Shown in pieces: positions 31,221-41,234 of a stretch of 64,000 bases of DNA. The notes under the pieces were generated by a model. The model did not search any database. It was given only the letters and a program-made list of their open reading frames with translations, and was not told where the DNA came from. The stretch comes from Jiulongibacter sp. GTDB lineage: Bacteria > Bacteroidota > Bacteroidia > Cytophagales > Spirosomataceae. The translations under genes were made by a program, and so were the position numbers. Each line of letters begins with the position of its first letter. Positions within the stretch are counted from its first letter, which is position 1. Where the stretch lies: NCBI GenBank assembly GCA_024645245.1, contig JAHEBN010000002.1, forward strand, positions 22,618 to 86,617, read 5' to 3'.

Positions 31221-34200
31221 ATGTCTTTAAAGAAAAATAAAAAGCTAAGTAGTGACTTCAATAGCATAACCATCAGTCTTGCTTCGCCAGAGTCTATTCT
31301 GGAGAGCTCTTATGGTGAAGTTACCCAACCTGAAACAATCAATTACAGAACTTACAAACCAGAAATGGGTGGTTTGTTCTGTGAGCGTATTTTTGGACCG
31401 GTAAAAGACTGGGAATGTCATTGTGGAAAATACAAAAGAATCAGATATAAAGGTATCATCTGCGACCGTTGCGGTGTGGAAGTTACCGAGAAAAAAGTCA
31501 GAAGAGAACGTATGGGTCACATCGAATTGGTGGTGCCTGTTGCTCATATCTGGTATTTCAAAAGTTTACCAAATAAAATCGGTTACCTTTTGGGACTTTC
31601 TTCCAAAAAACTCGATCAAATTATTTACTACGAGCGATACGTAGTAATTCAGTCGGGTATAAAAGAAGAAGACGGAGTTCAATATATGGACTACCTGACA
31701 GAAGAAGAATATCTGGATATTTTGGATAAACTTCCAAGAGAAAATCAAATGTTGCCAGATGAAGATCCTCAGAAATTCATCGCTAAAATGGGTGCAGATG
31801 CCTTAGAAATGTTATTATCCAGACTTAAATTGGATGAACTTTCTTATAGTTTGCGTCATCAGGCAGCTACCGATACATCTCAACAAAGAAAAGCGGAAGC
31901 TTTGAAAAGACTGAGAATTGTAGAAGCATTTCGTGATGCCAATACGCGTATCGAAAACCGTCCGGAGTGGATGGTTGTTAAAATGGTACCGGTTATTCCG
32001 CCGGAACTTCGACCTCTAGTTCCTTTGGATGGTGGTCGTTTTGCAACATCAGATTTGAATGATCTTTACAGAAGGGTAATTATTCGTAATAACCGTTTGA
32101 AAAGACTATTAGAAATCAAAGCACCTGAAGTAATTCTGCGTAATGAAAAACGTATGCTTCAGGAAGCCGTGGATTCCCTTTTCGATAACTCGCGTAAAGT
32201 TAATGCGGTACGTTCAGATGGAAACAGAGCCCTGAAATCACTTTCAGATATGTTGAAAGGAAAGCAAGGTCGTTTCCGTCAAAACCTATTAGGAAAGCGT
32301 GTTGATTATTCAGGACGTTCAGTTATCGTGGTAGGACCAGAATTAAAACTACACGAGTGCGGACTTCCAAAAGATATGGCTGCTGAGCTTTTCAAACCGT
32401 TTATTATCAGAAAACTGATAGAAAGGGGTATCGTGAAAACAGTAAAATCGGCAAAGAAAATTGTTGATAGAAAAGATGCAGTTATATGGGATATTCTTGA
32501 AAACGTGTTGAAAGGACATCCGGTTATGCTAAACCGTGCCCCTACATTGCACCGTTTAGGTATTCAGGCATTCCAACCTAAATTGGTTGAAGGAAAAGCA
32601 ATTCAACTTCACCCATTGGTATGTACAGCATTTAACGCTGACTTTGACGGTGACCAGATGGCGGTGCACGTACCACTTGGTCAGGAAGCCGTTTTGGAAG
32701 CTTCCGTATTGATGTTGTCATCGCATAACATCCTAAACCCTGCAAACGGGGCCCCAATTACAGTACCTTCTCAAGACATGGTTTTGGGACTGTATTATGT
32801 AACCAAAGGAAAACGTACTGAGGGAGATGATGTGGTAGCTGGAGAAGGTAAAACTTTCTACTCTGCCGAAGAGGTAATCATAGCAATGAATGAAGGCAAA
32901 GTTTCAAAACATGCTTACATCAAAGTTAAGACTAAAGTCAAAAACGCTACTACGGGTGAATTAGAAGATAAAATTATTGATACAGTAGCCGGAAGGGTAT
33001 TATTCAATCAATTTGTACCTGAGAAAGTAGGTTATATAGATGAGTTATTGACTAAGAAAAAACTTCAATCTATTATCGGTCATGTATTTAAAGAAACAAG
33101 CTTTGCCCGTACGGCTCAGTTTCTTGATGATATAAAAACTTTAGGTTTCCAACAGGCTTTTACAGGTGGACTTTCTATTGGTTTGGGTGATATCATGATC
33201 CCGGAAGAGAAAAATTCACTTATTGAGAATGCTCGTGTTGAAGTAACCGAAGTACAAAGTAACTACATGTTTGGTATCATTACTGAGCGTGAGCGTTACA
33301 ATCAGATTATTGATATCTGGACTCGTGTAAACACACGATTAAGAGAGACATTGCTTAAGCAGCTGGAAAACGATAAGCAAGGGTTTAACTCCGTTTATAT
33401 GATGATGGACTCCGGAGCCCGTGGTTCTAAGGAGCAGATTCGTCAGTTAGGAGGTATGAGAGGTTTGATGGCGAAACCACAGAAAAACATTCAAGGTTCA
33501 GTAGGTGAGATCATTGAAAACCCGATTCTTTCTAACTTTAAAGAAGGTTTGGACGTTTTGGAATACTTTATCTCTACTCACGGTGCTCGTAAAGGTCTTG
33601 CCGATACAGCATTAAAAACTGCCGATGCGGGTTACTTAACTCGTCGTTTGCATGATGTAGCACAAGATGTAGTGGTTAATGAGCTTGACTGTGAAACCTT
33701 AAGAGGTATAAGTGTTTCGGCTTTAAAAGAAAATGAAGACATTATAGAGCCTTTATCTGAAAGGATTTTGGGACGTACAGCTGTTCACGATATTATTGAT
33801 CCACTTAGCAAAGAGTTAATCTTGAAAGCTGGTGAAGAAATAACCGAAGAAATTGCTGAAAGAATTGATGAAACATCAATTGATACTATTGAAATTCGTT
33901 CGGTACTAACCTGTGAAACCAAGACAGGTGTTTGTGCCAAATGCTATGGTAGAAACCTAGCCTCAGGTCGTATGGTTGAATCAGGTGAGGCTGTAGGTGT
34001 AATTGCTTCTCAGTCCATTGGTGAGCCTGGCACTCAGCTTACTCTTCGTACGTTCCACACAGGGGGTACTGCGATGAACGTTTCTGTAGAAGCGAATATC
34101 AAGGCAAAGTTTGCAGGTATTGCCAGTTTTGAAGAGATGAGGTCGGTAGAATCGGTAAATAAAGATGGAGAACAGGTAACAATTGTTATTGGTCGTCGTG

Positions 34201-35528
34201 GTGAGGTTAGAATAGTAGATCCGGAAACAAATCAGATCTTGATTTCAAATATTGTCCCTTATGGTGCAACATTGGAAATTAAAGATGGCCAGAAATTGGA
34301 AAAAGGAACAGCAATTTGTCATTGGGATCAGTTTAATGCCGTAATTCTTTCAGAATTTGAAGGAACGATCGAGTACGATTCAATAGAAGAAGGTATTACC
34401 TATCGCGAAGAAGCGGATGAACAAACAGGCTTTAAAGATAAAGTAATTACTGATTCTAAAGACCGTACAAAAAACCCGGCAATTATTATTCGTTCTAAAG
34501 AAGGGGAAAGATCATATAATCTTCCTGTTGGTGCTCGTGTGATGGTAGAAAATGGCAAGAAAATTAAGGCGGGTCAGGTTCTATCAAAAATCCCACGTGC
34601 CATTAATATGAACAGAGATATCACAGGTGGTCTTCCGCGAGTAACTGAACTTTTCGAAGCACGTAACCCATCCAACCCGGCTGTGGTTTCTGAAATCGAT
34701 GGTGTAGTAACTTATGGTGGCATCAAGCGTGGTAACCGTGAAATATACGTGGAAGCCAAAGATGGTACAAAAATGAAGTATATGGTGCCTTTGTCTAAAC
34801 TTATCCTTGTTCAGGAAGGTGACTATATTAAAGCAGGTGATCCGCTTTCAGATGGTGCAATTACTCCTTCTGATATCCTTAGAATTAAAGGACCAACCGC
34901 TGTTCAGGAATATCTGGTTGAAGAAACTCAGGCAGTATACCGTCAGCAGGGTGTGAAAATCTCAGATAAGCATATTGAAGTAATTGTACGCCAAATGATG
35001 CAGAAAGTAGATTTGATCGATGCCGGTGATACTACATTCTTGGAGATGCAGTCTGTAGATAAGTGGTTATTCCGTGAGGAAAATGACAGAATCAGAGATA
35101 TGAAAGTAATTATGGATTCAGGTGACAGCGATGTTTACAAGCCGGGTCAGATGCTTACTTATCGTGAATTCCGTGAAGAAAATGGTAGATTAAAGCGTGA
35201 GGATATGAAACAAATGCAAATGCGTGATGCACAACCTGCTGTTTCACAAATCATACTTCAGGGTATTACTACAGCTTCTTTAGGAACAGAATCATTTATT
35301 TCTGCCGCTTCATTCCAAGAAACTACCAAAGTGCTCTCAGAAGCTTCAGTAAGAGGTAAAATGGATACTTTGGAAGGATTGAAAGAAAACGTAATTGTAG
35401 GTCACTTAATACCGGCAGGTACTGGTCGCAGACGTTATCAGACTATCAATGTCGGTTCAAAAGCCGAAATTGAAGCTGCTAACGAGCGAAGAATGATGGA
35501 AACCCGAAAACGTGAATACGTAGATTAA
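31221..35528 (+). CDS. rpoC: DNA-directed RNA polymerase subunit beta-prime
   Basis: The 1,435-residue beta-prime subunit. The N-terminal zinc site is [23 protein letters not shown]; the catalytic motif NADFDGDQM is present with its three Asp; the bridge helix/trigger loop region and the second zinc site ([16 protein letters not shown]) are intact. It follows rpoB by 34 bases in the same transcript and ends at a strong terminator. The length matches Bacteroidetes relatives. Confidence 0.99.
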   Translation: MSLKKNKKLSSDFNSITISLASPESILESSYGEVTQPETINYRTYKPEMGGLFCERIFGPVKDWECHCGKYKRIRYKGIICDRCGVEVTEKKVRRERMGHIELVVPVAHIWYFKSLPNKIGYLLGLSSKKLDQIIYYERYVVIQSGIKEEDGVQYMDYLTEEEYLDILDKLPRENQMLPDEDPQKFIAKMGADALEMLLSRLKLDELSYSLRHQAATDTSQQRKAEALKRLRIVEAFRDANTRIENRPEWMVVKMVPVIPPELRPLVPLDGGRFATSDLNDLYRRVIIRNNRLKRLLEIKAPEVILRNEKRMLQEAVDSLFDNSRKVNAVRSDGNRALKSLSDMLKGKQGRFRQNLLGKRVDYSGRSVIVVGPELKLHECGLPKDMAAELFKPFIIRKLIERGIVKTVKSAKKIVDRKDAVIWDILENVLKGHPVMLNRAPTLHRLGIQAFQPKLVEGKAIQLHPLVCTAFNADFDGDQMAVHVPLGQEAVLEASVLMLSSHNILNPANGAPITVPSQDMVLGLYYVTKGKRTEGDDVVAGEGKTFYSAEEVIIAMNEGKVSKHAYIKVKTKVKNATTGELEDKIIDTVAGRVLFNQFVPEKVGYIDELLTKKKLQSIIGHVFKETSFARTAQFLDDIKTLGFQQAFTGGLSIGLGDIMIPEEKNSLIENARVEVTEVQSNYMFGIITERERYNQIIDIWTRVNTRLRETLLKQLENDKQGFNSVYMMMDSGARGSKEQIRQLGGMRGLMAKPQKNIQGSVGEIIENPILSNFKEGLDVLEYFISTHGARKGLADTALKTADAGYLTRRLHDVAQDVVVNELDCETLRGISVSALKENEDIIEPLSERILGRTAVHDIIDPLSKELILKAGEEITEEIAERIDETSIDTIEIRSVLTCETKTGVCAKCYGRNLASGRMVESGEAVGVIASQSIGEPGTQLTLRTFHTGGTAMNVSVEANIKAKFAGIASFEEMRSVESVNKDGEQVTIVIGRRGEVRIVDPETNQILISNIVPYGATLEIKDGQKLEKGTAICHWDQFNAVILSEFEGTIEYDSIEEGITYREEADEQTGFKDKVITDSKDRTKNPAIIIRSKEGERSYNLPVGARVMVENGKKIKAGQVLSKIPRAINMNRDITGGLPRVTELFEARNPSNPAVVSEIDGVVTYGGIKRGNREIYVEAKDGTKMKYMVPLSKLILVQEGDYIKAGDPLSDGAITPSDILRIKGPTAVQEYLVEETQAVYRQQGVKISDKHIEVIVRQMMQKVDLIDAGDTTFLEMQSVDKWLFREENDRIRDMKVIMDSGDSDVYKPGQMLTYREFREENGRLKREDMKQMQMRDAQPAVSQIILQGITTASLGTESFISAASFQETTKVLSEASVRGKMDTLEGLKENVIVGHLIPAGTGRRRYQTINVGSKAEIEAANERRMMETRKREYVD

Positions 35529-35537
35529 TGGGAAAAA

Positions 35538-35565
35538 GGGCCTACTGATATGTAGGCTCTTTTTT
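35538..35565 (+). terminator. Intrinsic terminator after rpoC
   Basis: GGGCCTAC / GTAGGCTC stem (one G-T pair), loop TGATAT, then six T. Ten bases after the rpoC stop codon. Confidence 0.92.
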
Positions 35566-35713
35566 AATAAAATATTTTAAAAATGTAAGCCGAACAGGGT
35601 AAATTTTTTACATTTGTGATTATTTGAATATATTAACATTCAAATTAAAGATTTTTAAAATTTCATCCCTTCAAAAGGGTGATTTATCATAGGTTAAAGT
35701 ATTTTCGTCTCAG

Positions 35714-35745
35714 AAAGGCATTTGGGGTTCCCGGATGTCTTTTTT
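35714..35745 (+). terminator. Terminator-like hairpin just before the Anbu-like gene
   Basis: Thirteen-pair stem AAAGGCATTTGGG / CCCGGATGTCTTT with three G-T pairs and a three-base loop, followed by T residues. It ends 29 bases before the start codon at 35775, so a transcript entering from upstream would meet a terminator before the gene. A -7-like TACATTTG lies at 35609-35616 with no good -33 box. It could be a leader attenuator, or the end of a small RNA of roughly 120 bases. Confidence 0.5.
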
Positions 35746-35774
35746 ATTTCAGCAATATATAAATTCAAATTTAA

Positions 35775-36491
35775 ATGACATTTTGTTTAGGGGTAAAGGT
35801 TGCTAAAGGCTTGGTTGCCATATCTGATTCAAGAATTACTTCCGGAAGTGAGGTCTCTTCTAAAAAGAAAATGTATACCCATACTAACCAACATGGGACT
35901 GTCTTTATAATGACTTCGGGTCTTAGATCAGTCAGAGATAAATCAATGACTTACTTTCAGGAAATTATTGAATCCAATAACGAATTCGATAAGCTTTATA
36001 AAGTAGTTAACTGTTTCGGTGATCAAGTGAAGAAAGTAGCTAAAGAAGATAAGGCCTTTCTATTAGCTGCTGGATTGCATTTTAATTTATCTGCAATAAT
36101 TGGTGGAAAATTCAGCAAGGATGACGAGCATAAATTATATATGGTATATCCTGAAGGTAATTGGATAGAAATCACTCCGGGTTCACCATTTATAATTATT
36201 GGTAATTCGGGTTATGGAAAACCAATTTTATACCGTAATATCAACTATAATACGCCAATAAATGAAGTTTTAAAGCTCGGATTTTTGGCTTTTGATAGTA
36301 CTCGGGTTAGTGCAAATGATGTAGATTTTCCTATTGATGTTTTGGTTTTTGACGCGGATTCCAACAAAACCACTGAAAAGGTTTTTCAAAAATCTGATTT
36401 AGAACACATTTCTTACCAATGGAATGATCTGCTGAATGAATCTGTAAAAAAACTTTCAGATGATTGGATCAGTCCGTTTTTAAATAAATAA
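35775..36491 (+). CDS. Anbu-like proteasome-type peptidase
   Basis: A 238-residue Ntn-hydrolase of the proteasome superfamily, closest in motif layout to Anbu (COG3484), the bacterial relative of HslV and the 20S beta subunit. MTF at the N terminus offers Thr2 as nucleophile after Met removal, and the first strands read CLGVKV-KGLVAISDSRITSG, with the Asp of SDSR in the expected place. Anbu in other bacteria forms an open-ring particle and is usually found beside a transglutaminase-like protease, an alpha-E protein and an ATP-grasp protein; none of these is next to it here. No signal peptide, so cytoplasmic. Substrate unknown; activity is inferred from the family. Confidence 0.75.
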   Translation: MTFCLGVKVAKGLVAISDSRITSGSEVSSKKKMYTHTNQHGTVFIMTSGLRSVRDKSMTYFQEIIESNNEFDKLYKVVNCFGDQVKKVAKEDKAFLLAAGLHFNLSAIIGGKFSKDDEHKLYMVYPEGNWIEITPGSPFIIIGNSGYGKPILYRNINYNTPINEVLKLGFLAFDSTRVSANDVDFPIDVLVFDADSNKTTEKVFQKSDLEHISYQWNDLLNESVKKLSDDWISPFLNK

Positions 36492-36567
36492 TAACCTTAT
36501 TTTATACTTGGCTTTTTATAATAGGTATTTTTTTAAATTAATTTTGCACTAAAATAAAACTAAGCGA

Positions 36568-37968
36568 GTGACCTTAATTAAATCAATCTCAGGAATTCGG
36601 GGTACTATTGGAGGAAAACCAGAAGAGGGTTTAACTCCAATAGATGTTGTAAAATATACTTCCGCATTTGGCCAGCTTTTAAAATTACATAACTCAAATG
36701 CGAACAAGGTTGTAATTGGTAGAGATGCCAGATTATCGGGAGAGATTATTTCCAATCTGGTTTGTTCAACATTACTTTCGTTGGGATTTGATGTGGTTGA
36801 TCTGGGCCTATCCACCACTCCAACAGTGGAAATGGCAGTTGTTTTCGAAAAGGCTGATGGAGGTATTATTTTAACTGCCAGTCACAATCCTATTCAATGG
36901 AATGCTCTTAAGCTTTTGAATGAAAAAGGTGAATTTATTTCAGGACAAAATGGTGCTGAATTACTGGAACTTGCAGAAAAAAATGAATTTGAATTTGCTG
37001 AAGTTAAGAATTTGGGCAAATATTCTAAAAATGTAGATTACCTTCAAAAGCATATTGATTCTATTTTAAATTTGCCTTTAGTTGATAAAAAGGCGATAGA
37101 AGCAGCTGGTTTTAAAATAATTGTGGATGCGGTAAATTCTACAGGTGGAATAGCAGTTCCGCTTTTATTACAAAAACTGGGTGTAAAAAAGATCACCGAA
37201 TTAAATTGTGAGCCTACAGGAATTTTTGCTCATAATCCGGAACCTTTGCCTGAAAATTTAAGAGAGATTTCGGCAGAAATGAGAAAAGGGGACTTTGATT
37301 TAGGTATTGTGGTAGATCCGGATGTGGATCGTCTTGCTTTAATTTGTGAAAATGGTGAGCCTTTTGGAGAAGAATATACTTTGGTTTCTGTTTCGGATTA
37401 CGTGCTGGCCTCATCTAAAATTTCCGGTTTAACTACAGTTTCAAATTTATCTTCCACGAAAGCCCTGAAAGATATTACCGAGAAAAACGGCGGAACTTAT
37501 TATGCTGCTGCAGTGGGGGAGGTGAATGTGGTAGAAAAAATGAAAGAAGTAAATGCTATTATTGGTGGTGAAGGAAATGGTGGTATTATTTTTCCTGAAC
37601 TTCATTATGGCCGTGATGCATTGGTTGGAATAGCCTTATTTTTAAGTAATCTGGCACATTTTAAAAAGCCGGTTGGCGTATTACGGAAACAATATCCCAA
37701 TTATTTTATAGCTAAGAAAAAGGTAGAATTGAATGCATCTATAAATGTTGACGAAATACTGGACCAGATTCAATTAAAGTATAAGAAATACCCGATTGAT
37801 ACCCAGGATGGCGTAAAAATTATATTTGATGAAGAATGGGTTCATTTGAGAAAATCAAATACTGAGCCTATTATTAGAATTTATGCTGAAAGTGAATTTG
37901 AGACTACAGCTGATAATCTTGCTGCTAAAATAATTACTGATATTAAGGAGACGGTTAATAAGAACTAA
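36568..37968 (+). CDS. glmM: Phosphoglucosamine mutase
   Basis: Converts glucosamine-6-phosphate to glucosamine-1-phosphate for cell-wall UDP-GlcNAc. The 466-residue protein begins at GTG 36568 (MTLIKSISGIRGTIGG); no ATG lies in front. It has the phosphoserine loop TASHNPIQWNALK, the metal-binding DPDVDRLAL and the sugar-binding GGEGNGGI, plus the phosphate-binding RKSNTEPIIRIY. The family also includes phosphomannomutases; the pattern here fits the Bacteroidetes GlmM group. A TAATTTTG box (36539-36546) lies just upstream. It converges with the respiratory operon, overlapping its last gene by four bases. Confidence 0.9.
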   Translation: MTLIKSISGIRGTIGGKPEEGLTPIDVVKYTSAFGQLLKLHNSNANKVVIGRDARLSGEIISNLVCSTLLSLGFDVVDLGLSTTPTVEMAVVFEKADGGIILTASHNPIQWNALKLLNEKGEFISGQNGAELLELAEKNEFEFAEVKNLGKYSKNVDYLQKHIDSILNLPLVDKKAIEAAGFKIIVDAVNSTGGIAVPLLLQKLGVKKITELNCEPTGIFAHNPEPLPENLREISAEMRKGDFDLGIVVDPDVDRLALICENGEPFGEEYTLVSVSDYVLASSKISGLTTVSNLSSTKALKDITEKNGGTYYAAAVGEVNVVEKMKEVNAIIGGEGNGGIIFPELHYGRDALVGIALFLSNLAHFKKPVGVLRKQYPNYFIAKKKVELNASINVDEILDQIQLKYKKYPIDTQDGVKIIFDEEWVHLRKSNTEPIIRIYAESEFETTADNLAAKIITDIKETVNKN

Positions 37969-38246
37969 TTGTAAATATTTTTAATTCTTTTGGAAAGATT
38001 AAGTCTTTGTGCAAGCTCTTTTTTACCGGTTCTGTACCATAAAAAAATTAAGCTTGCCACTAGTATATATGGCATTAGTAGTAAATATAATATTCCAAAA
38101 TTTAAACCTGTGCCTATTACACCCCGGCCTTCGCTCAAATTGCTGCCCACAGTCGCTCTGCACATAGCACATTGCGTAAAACCATCTAGATAACCCAAAA
38201 AGACCAGGAAAGTAGCTAAAAACAGGATTTTTGTTATTTTTTTCAT
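37965..38246 (-). CDS. Small membrane protein with a CxxC motif
   Basis: A 93-residue protein starting at ATG 38246, which overlaps the stop of the DUF420 gene (ATGA). It has an N-terminal membrane or signal helix, the motif CAMCRATVGSN right after it, a second helix (about residues 45-70, GILYLLLMPYILVASLIFLWY) and a basic tail. Last of sixteen genes in the respiratory operon. The paired cysteines outside the membrane could bind copper or exchange electrons, but that is inference; the family is not recognised by name. Confidence 0.7.
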   Translation of the reverse strand: MKKITKILFLATFLVFLGYLDGFTQCAMCRATVGSNLSEGRGVIGTGLNFGILYLLLMPYILVASLIFLWYRTGKKELAQRLNLSKRIKNIYN

Positions 38247-38785
38247 CTTTGATAGTAAGGAGAAATCATTAAGAATGCAATTACACCCGTAATAGATACA
38301 TAAAGCCAAATTGGCCATGCGTACTTTACCATTTTAACATGTCTTTTAAAATCTTGGTTCCATGCATAAAATATGGCTCTCAATACCAATGGAAGCACAA
38401 CAAGTGATAGTAATATATGACTGATCAGAATAAAATAATAAACATATTTAACCGGACCATCACCTCCAAAACTGGTCGATTGATTAGTCAAATGATACAA
38501 AACATACGACACTAAAAAAATGCCGCCTAGGCCAAATGCCATTGTCATAATTTTACGGTGCGTTTCGCGATTGCCTTTTTTTATTTGATATAAACCTAAT
38601 AATAATAAAATACTTGTCAAGCTATTTATTATGGCATTTAGTGCCGGTAAATTTTGAGTCCATTCACCAAAATATGGTTTAGACCGTATTCCTAATAAAA
38701 CCGCCACAGCAAGCGGAATTATTACGGATAATAAATTAATGGTACGCAATGAAATTTTATCTTTTTTCTCGTTTGTTAATGCCAT
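38243..38785 (-). CDS. DUF420 membrane protein
   Basis: A 180-residue inner-membrane protein with about five helices and the histidine-containing blocks (NRETHRKIMTMAF, VKYVYYFILISHILLS, FKRHVKMVKYAWPIWLYVSITG) of the DUF420 family, which is regularly linked to cytochrome oxidase genes (CtaM/YozB-like in Bacilli, where it is needed for heme-copper oxidase function). It overlaps the SCO gene by 29 bases and the next gene by four, so translation is coupled. A role in oxidase assembly is inferred from this linkage. Confidence 0.85.
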   Translation of the reverse strand: MALTNEKKDKISLRTINLLSVIIPLAVAVLLGIRSKPYFGEWTQNLPALNAIINSLTSILLLLGLYQIKKGNRETHRKIMTMAFGLGGIFLVSYVLYHLTNQSTSFGGDGPVKYVYYFILISHILLSLVVLPLVLRAIFYAWNQDFKRHVKMVKYAWPIWLYVSITGVIAFLMISPYYQR

Positions 38786-39458
38786 CTAATAAAACCTTAA
38801 TCTCTAATTTTAATCTGTCAGTTTCTTCATTATTTGTGCCGCTATAAATTCCTCGTACAAAATTCTTTTCATCTAGTAATATTAACTTATCCGAGTGAAT
38901 AAATGTTTCGTCAATATTTGTGATTAACGAATCGTAAGAGGATGCGTCTGATACAGGTAATTTAAATTCTTTTATAGCTAAATCATAAATTGTTTTTTTG
39001 TCGCCTGTTAAGAAATACCAATTGGTTAAACTGTTGCTTAAGCTTTTTGCATATTCTGCCAATACCTCTTCTGTATCATGTTCAGGATCTACTGTAATTG
39101 ATATTATTTTAATTCTTGAATCTCCTTTAAAATTATCAACAATTCTGCTTAAATACTTATTTGTAATGGGGCATGTGGTACCACATCTGGTAAAAAAAAA
39201 GCTTACTACTTTAAGTTCAGAAGCCTTTTTATTAAGACTAAAGTCTTCACCGTTTGAAGTATTTAAAGTAAAATCTGGTATTTGATGGAACAAGGTATCC
39301 CCATCAACTACTTTAACGGTTCCATTGGAGTTTACTTCAGGAAAAAAATAGGGTAAGTCAAATTTGTTTTCTCCGAAAGTCTTAAGGAATATAAAAACCA
39401 AAGCCGGAACAACTAATAAAACTATCAGTATTCCGGCTTTTACTATTTTTTTGGACAT
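38757..39458 (-). CDS. SCO1/SenC-family copper chaperone
   Basis: A 233-residue, membrane-anchored thioredoxin-fold protein (N-terminal helix at residues ~5-27). The copper site is CxxxC in RCGTTCPITN (Cys92, Cys96) with the distal histidine in TFIHSDKLILLD (His188). It delivers or reduces copper for the CuA centre of oxidase subunit II, encoded upstream in the same operon. It starts one base after the subunit IV stop. Confidence 0.93.
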   Translation of the reverse strand: MSKKIVKAGILIVLLVVPALVFIFLKTFGENKFDLPYFFPEVNSNGTVKVVDGDTLFHQIPDFTLNTSNGEDFSLNKKASELKVVSFFFTRCGTTCPITNKYLSRIVDNFKGDSRIKIISITVDPEHDTEEVLAEYAKSLSNSLTNWYFLTGDKKTIYDLAIKEFKLPVSDASSYDSLITNIDETFIHSDKLILLDEKNFVRGIYSGTNNEETDRLKLEIKVLLDGINKREKR

Positions 39459-39459
39459 T

Positions 39460-39795
39460 TTATCTAATACTTCCTATGTAATTACCTTCCATTAATACCA
39501 GTGCTATCAGGAACCAGATAACGAAAATAACTGGTAAAACAACGGTAAGAATTAAACTCTTTACTTCGTCTTTTAAGTGCATAAAAGTACCCACTATAAA
39601 GAAAGACTTGACAAAAGTTAAAAGTATAAAAGTACCTATCTTAAACCATTTACCAAAACTGGTGTCTGCTGATATTGTGAAAGCAATCACGAATTCAACT
39701 GCGGTTATTACTAATAGAATCCAAAATACTCTCCACAGCTTTTTGGTGTGTGGTTTTTCCTTAATTTCTGAAGTATGTTCTATATGAGCTGCCAT
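39460..39795 (-). CDS. Cytochrome c oxidase subunit IV-type protein
   Basis: A 111-residue protein with a charged, histidine-containing N terminus and three membrane helices (WRVFWILLVITAVEFVIAF, then FILLTFVKSFFIVGTFMHLKDE, then VVLPVIFVIWFLIALVLM). This is the bacterial caa3/quinol oxidase subunit IV fold. It sits between subunit III and the SCO gene, as is usual. Its role is structural and for assembly of the oxidase. Confidence 0.88.
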   Translation of the reverse strand: MAAHIEHTSEIKEKPHTKKLWRVFWILLVITAVEFVIAFTISADTSFGKWFKIGTFILLTFVKSFFIVGTFMHLKDEVKSLILTVVLPVIFVIWFLIALVLMEGNYIGSIR

Positions 39796-39813
39796 AAATA
39801 ATATTATTTCTGA

Positions 39814-40575
39814 TTAAACAAGGTAGAAAAATGTAAATACAAACACCCAAACTAGATCTACAAAGTGCCAATATAGTCCTACTTTTTCGATCATTTCGTA
39901 ATGCCCTCTTCTGGCATATACACCATTGGCTGCATTATAAAAAATTAAGACATTCAGAACTACACCAGAGAATACGTGAGTTCCATGAAATCCGGTTATA
40001 AAGAAGAAGAAATCAGCAAATGCAGCCGGTCCGTATTCATTATGAGTAAGATTAGCACCAAATATTTTAGAACCATCTGCCAAAGCAAGTCCGGTTTCAC
40101 TTCCATGAATAAAGTGAGACCATTCCCAAGCTTGTGATCCAAGGAATGTCAATCCGCCTAAAATAGTCCATAACATCCATTTTTCAACATCTGCCTGATC
40201 TTTTCTATGACCAGCTTCTACAGCTAGTACCATAGTAACTGAACTAAAGATGAGAATGAATGTCATAATCCCAACAAACACCAAAGGAAGGCTAACACCA
40301 TGTAAAAACGGGACAGCTTCAAAAACTTTTTCCGGTGTTGGCCACCAATTATTTGAAAAAGTAAAATCGTGAATTGATTTTGCCGGGTGCAAATCTTTAA
40401 ATGAAGGGAAACTGAATCTTACCAATCCATATGAAATTAGTAATGCAGAGAAGGTAAATGTATCGGATAATAGAAATATCCACATCATTAATTTACCATA
40501 CCCTACTTTCATGGGTTGAATCCCTCCTTTCCACAATAAATGGTCAGGTGTTGAAGACGTATTGATCGATGCCAT
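39814..40575 (-). CDS. ctaE: Cytochrome c oxidase subunit III
   Basis: A 253-residue heme-copper oxidase subunit III with seven predicted helices. Recognisable blocks are FLLSDTFTFSALLISYGLVRF, EWSHFIHGSE, FITGFHGTHVFSGVVLN and the final YWHFVDLVWVFVFTFFYLV. The longer of two adjacent subunit III genes; 74 bases separate it from the first. It surrounds subunit I and protects its proton uptake pathway. Confidence 0.92.
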   Translation of the reverse strand: MASINTSSTPDHLLWKGGIQPMKVGYGKLMMWIFLLSDTFTFSALLISYGLVRFSFPSFKDLHPAKSIHDFTFSNNWWPTPEKVFEAVPFLHGVSLPLVFVGIMTFILIFSSVTMVLAVEAGHRKDQADVEKWMLWTILGGLTFLGSQAWEWSHFIHGSETGLALADGSKIFGANLTHNEYGPAAFADFFFFITGFHGTHVFSGVVLNVLIFYNAANGVYARRGHYEMIEKVGLYWHFVDLVWVFVFTFFYLV

Positions 40576-40649
40576 ATTAAGTTTTTAAGAATAAATCCGC
40601 GGCAAATTTATAAAGAAATGCCTTGGGAAATGGATTAATGGTTAAAAAA

Positions 40650-41234
40650 TTATCTGAAATAAAGTAAGAATACAAAAAGATAAAGCCAAAGTAAATCTAA
40701 AAAATGCCAATATGTAGCACAAACTTCAATTTGTATTAATGATTTAGAATGAATCTTAAGTTGGTAGCTAGCTACAAATGCAAAAAGTAATACTACAAGA
40801 CCACTGATTAAATGAAATGCATGTAGTCCGGTTAGTATATAAAGAAATGATCCGGATGGATTTCCTTTTAAATAAATTCCGGAATCTTGTAATTCTAGCC
40901 ATCCAATGTATTGCATTGCCAGAAATATTATTCCAAAAAGGAATGCTCCGGAAATATATGTCTTTAGTTTTCCATAGTTATCCTTTTTGGCCGATTGTTG
41001 AGCGAGATACATAAATACACTACTTATTATTAAAATGCTCGAACTCCACCAAAAAATAACTGGTAATTTAAATTCTGTCCAGTTTCCTTCAGCTCTTCTA
41101 ACTAAATAAGCGGAAGTTTGTGATGCAAACAGCATGATAATGGTGATAATAAATAACCAGATAATAAATTTATATTTATTTACGGTAAGTATTGGTTTTG
41201 TTTCCTGTATCATCGTAGTTTCCAAAGTTTTCAT
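40650..41234 (-). CDS. Second, shorter cytochrome oxidase subunit III-like protein
   Basis: A 194-residue, five-helix member of the subunit III family (FASQTSAYLVRRAEGNW, FLYILTGLHAFHLISGLVV, ATYWHFLDLLWLYLFVFLLYF). It lacks the first two helices of the long form. Its start overlaps the ctaB stop (ATGA). Many Bacteroidetes oxidase operons carry two subunit III genes; whether both sit in the same complex cannot be told. Confidence 0.88.
   Translation of the reverse strand: MKTLETTMIQETKPILTVNKYKFIIWLFIITIIMLFASQTSAYLVRRAEGNWTEFKLPVIFWWSSSILIISSVFMYLAQQSAKKDNYGKLKTYISGAFLFGIIFLAMQYIGWLELQDSGIYLKGNPSGSFLYILTGLHAFHLISGLVVLLFAFVASYQLKIHSKSLIQIEVCATYWHFLDLLWLYLFVFLLYFR

Noticed and set aside
36516..36546. 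Full promoter for glmM
   Set aside because: A good -7 box (TAATTTTG) is present, but no TTG/TTTG lies 18-20 bases upstream, so it was not listed as a promoter.
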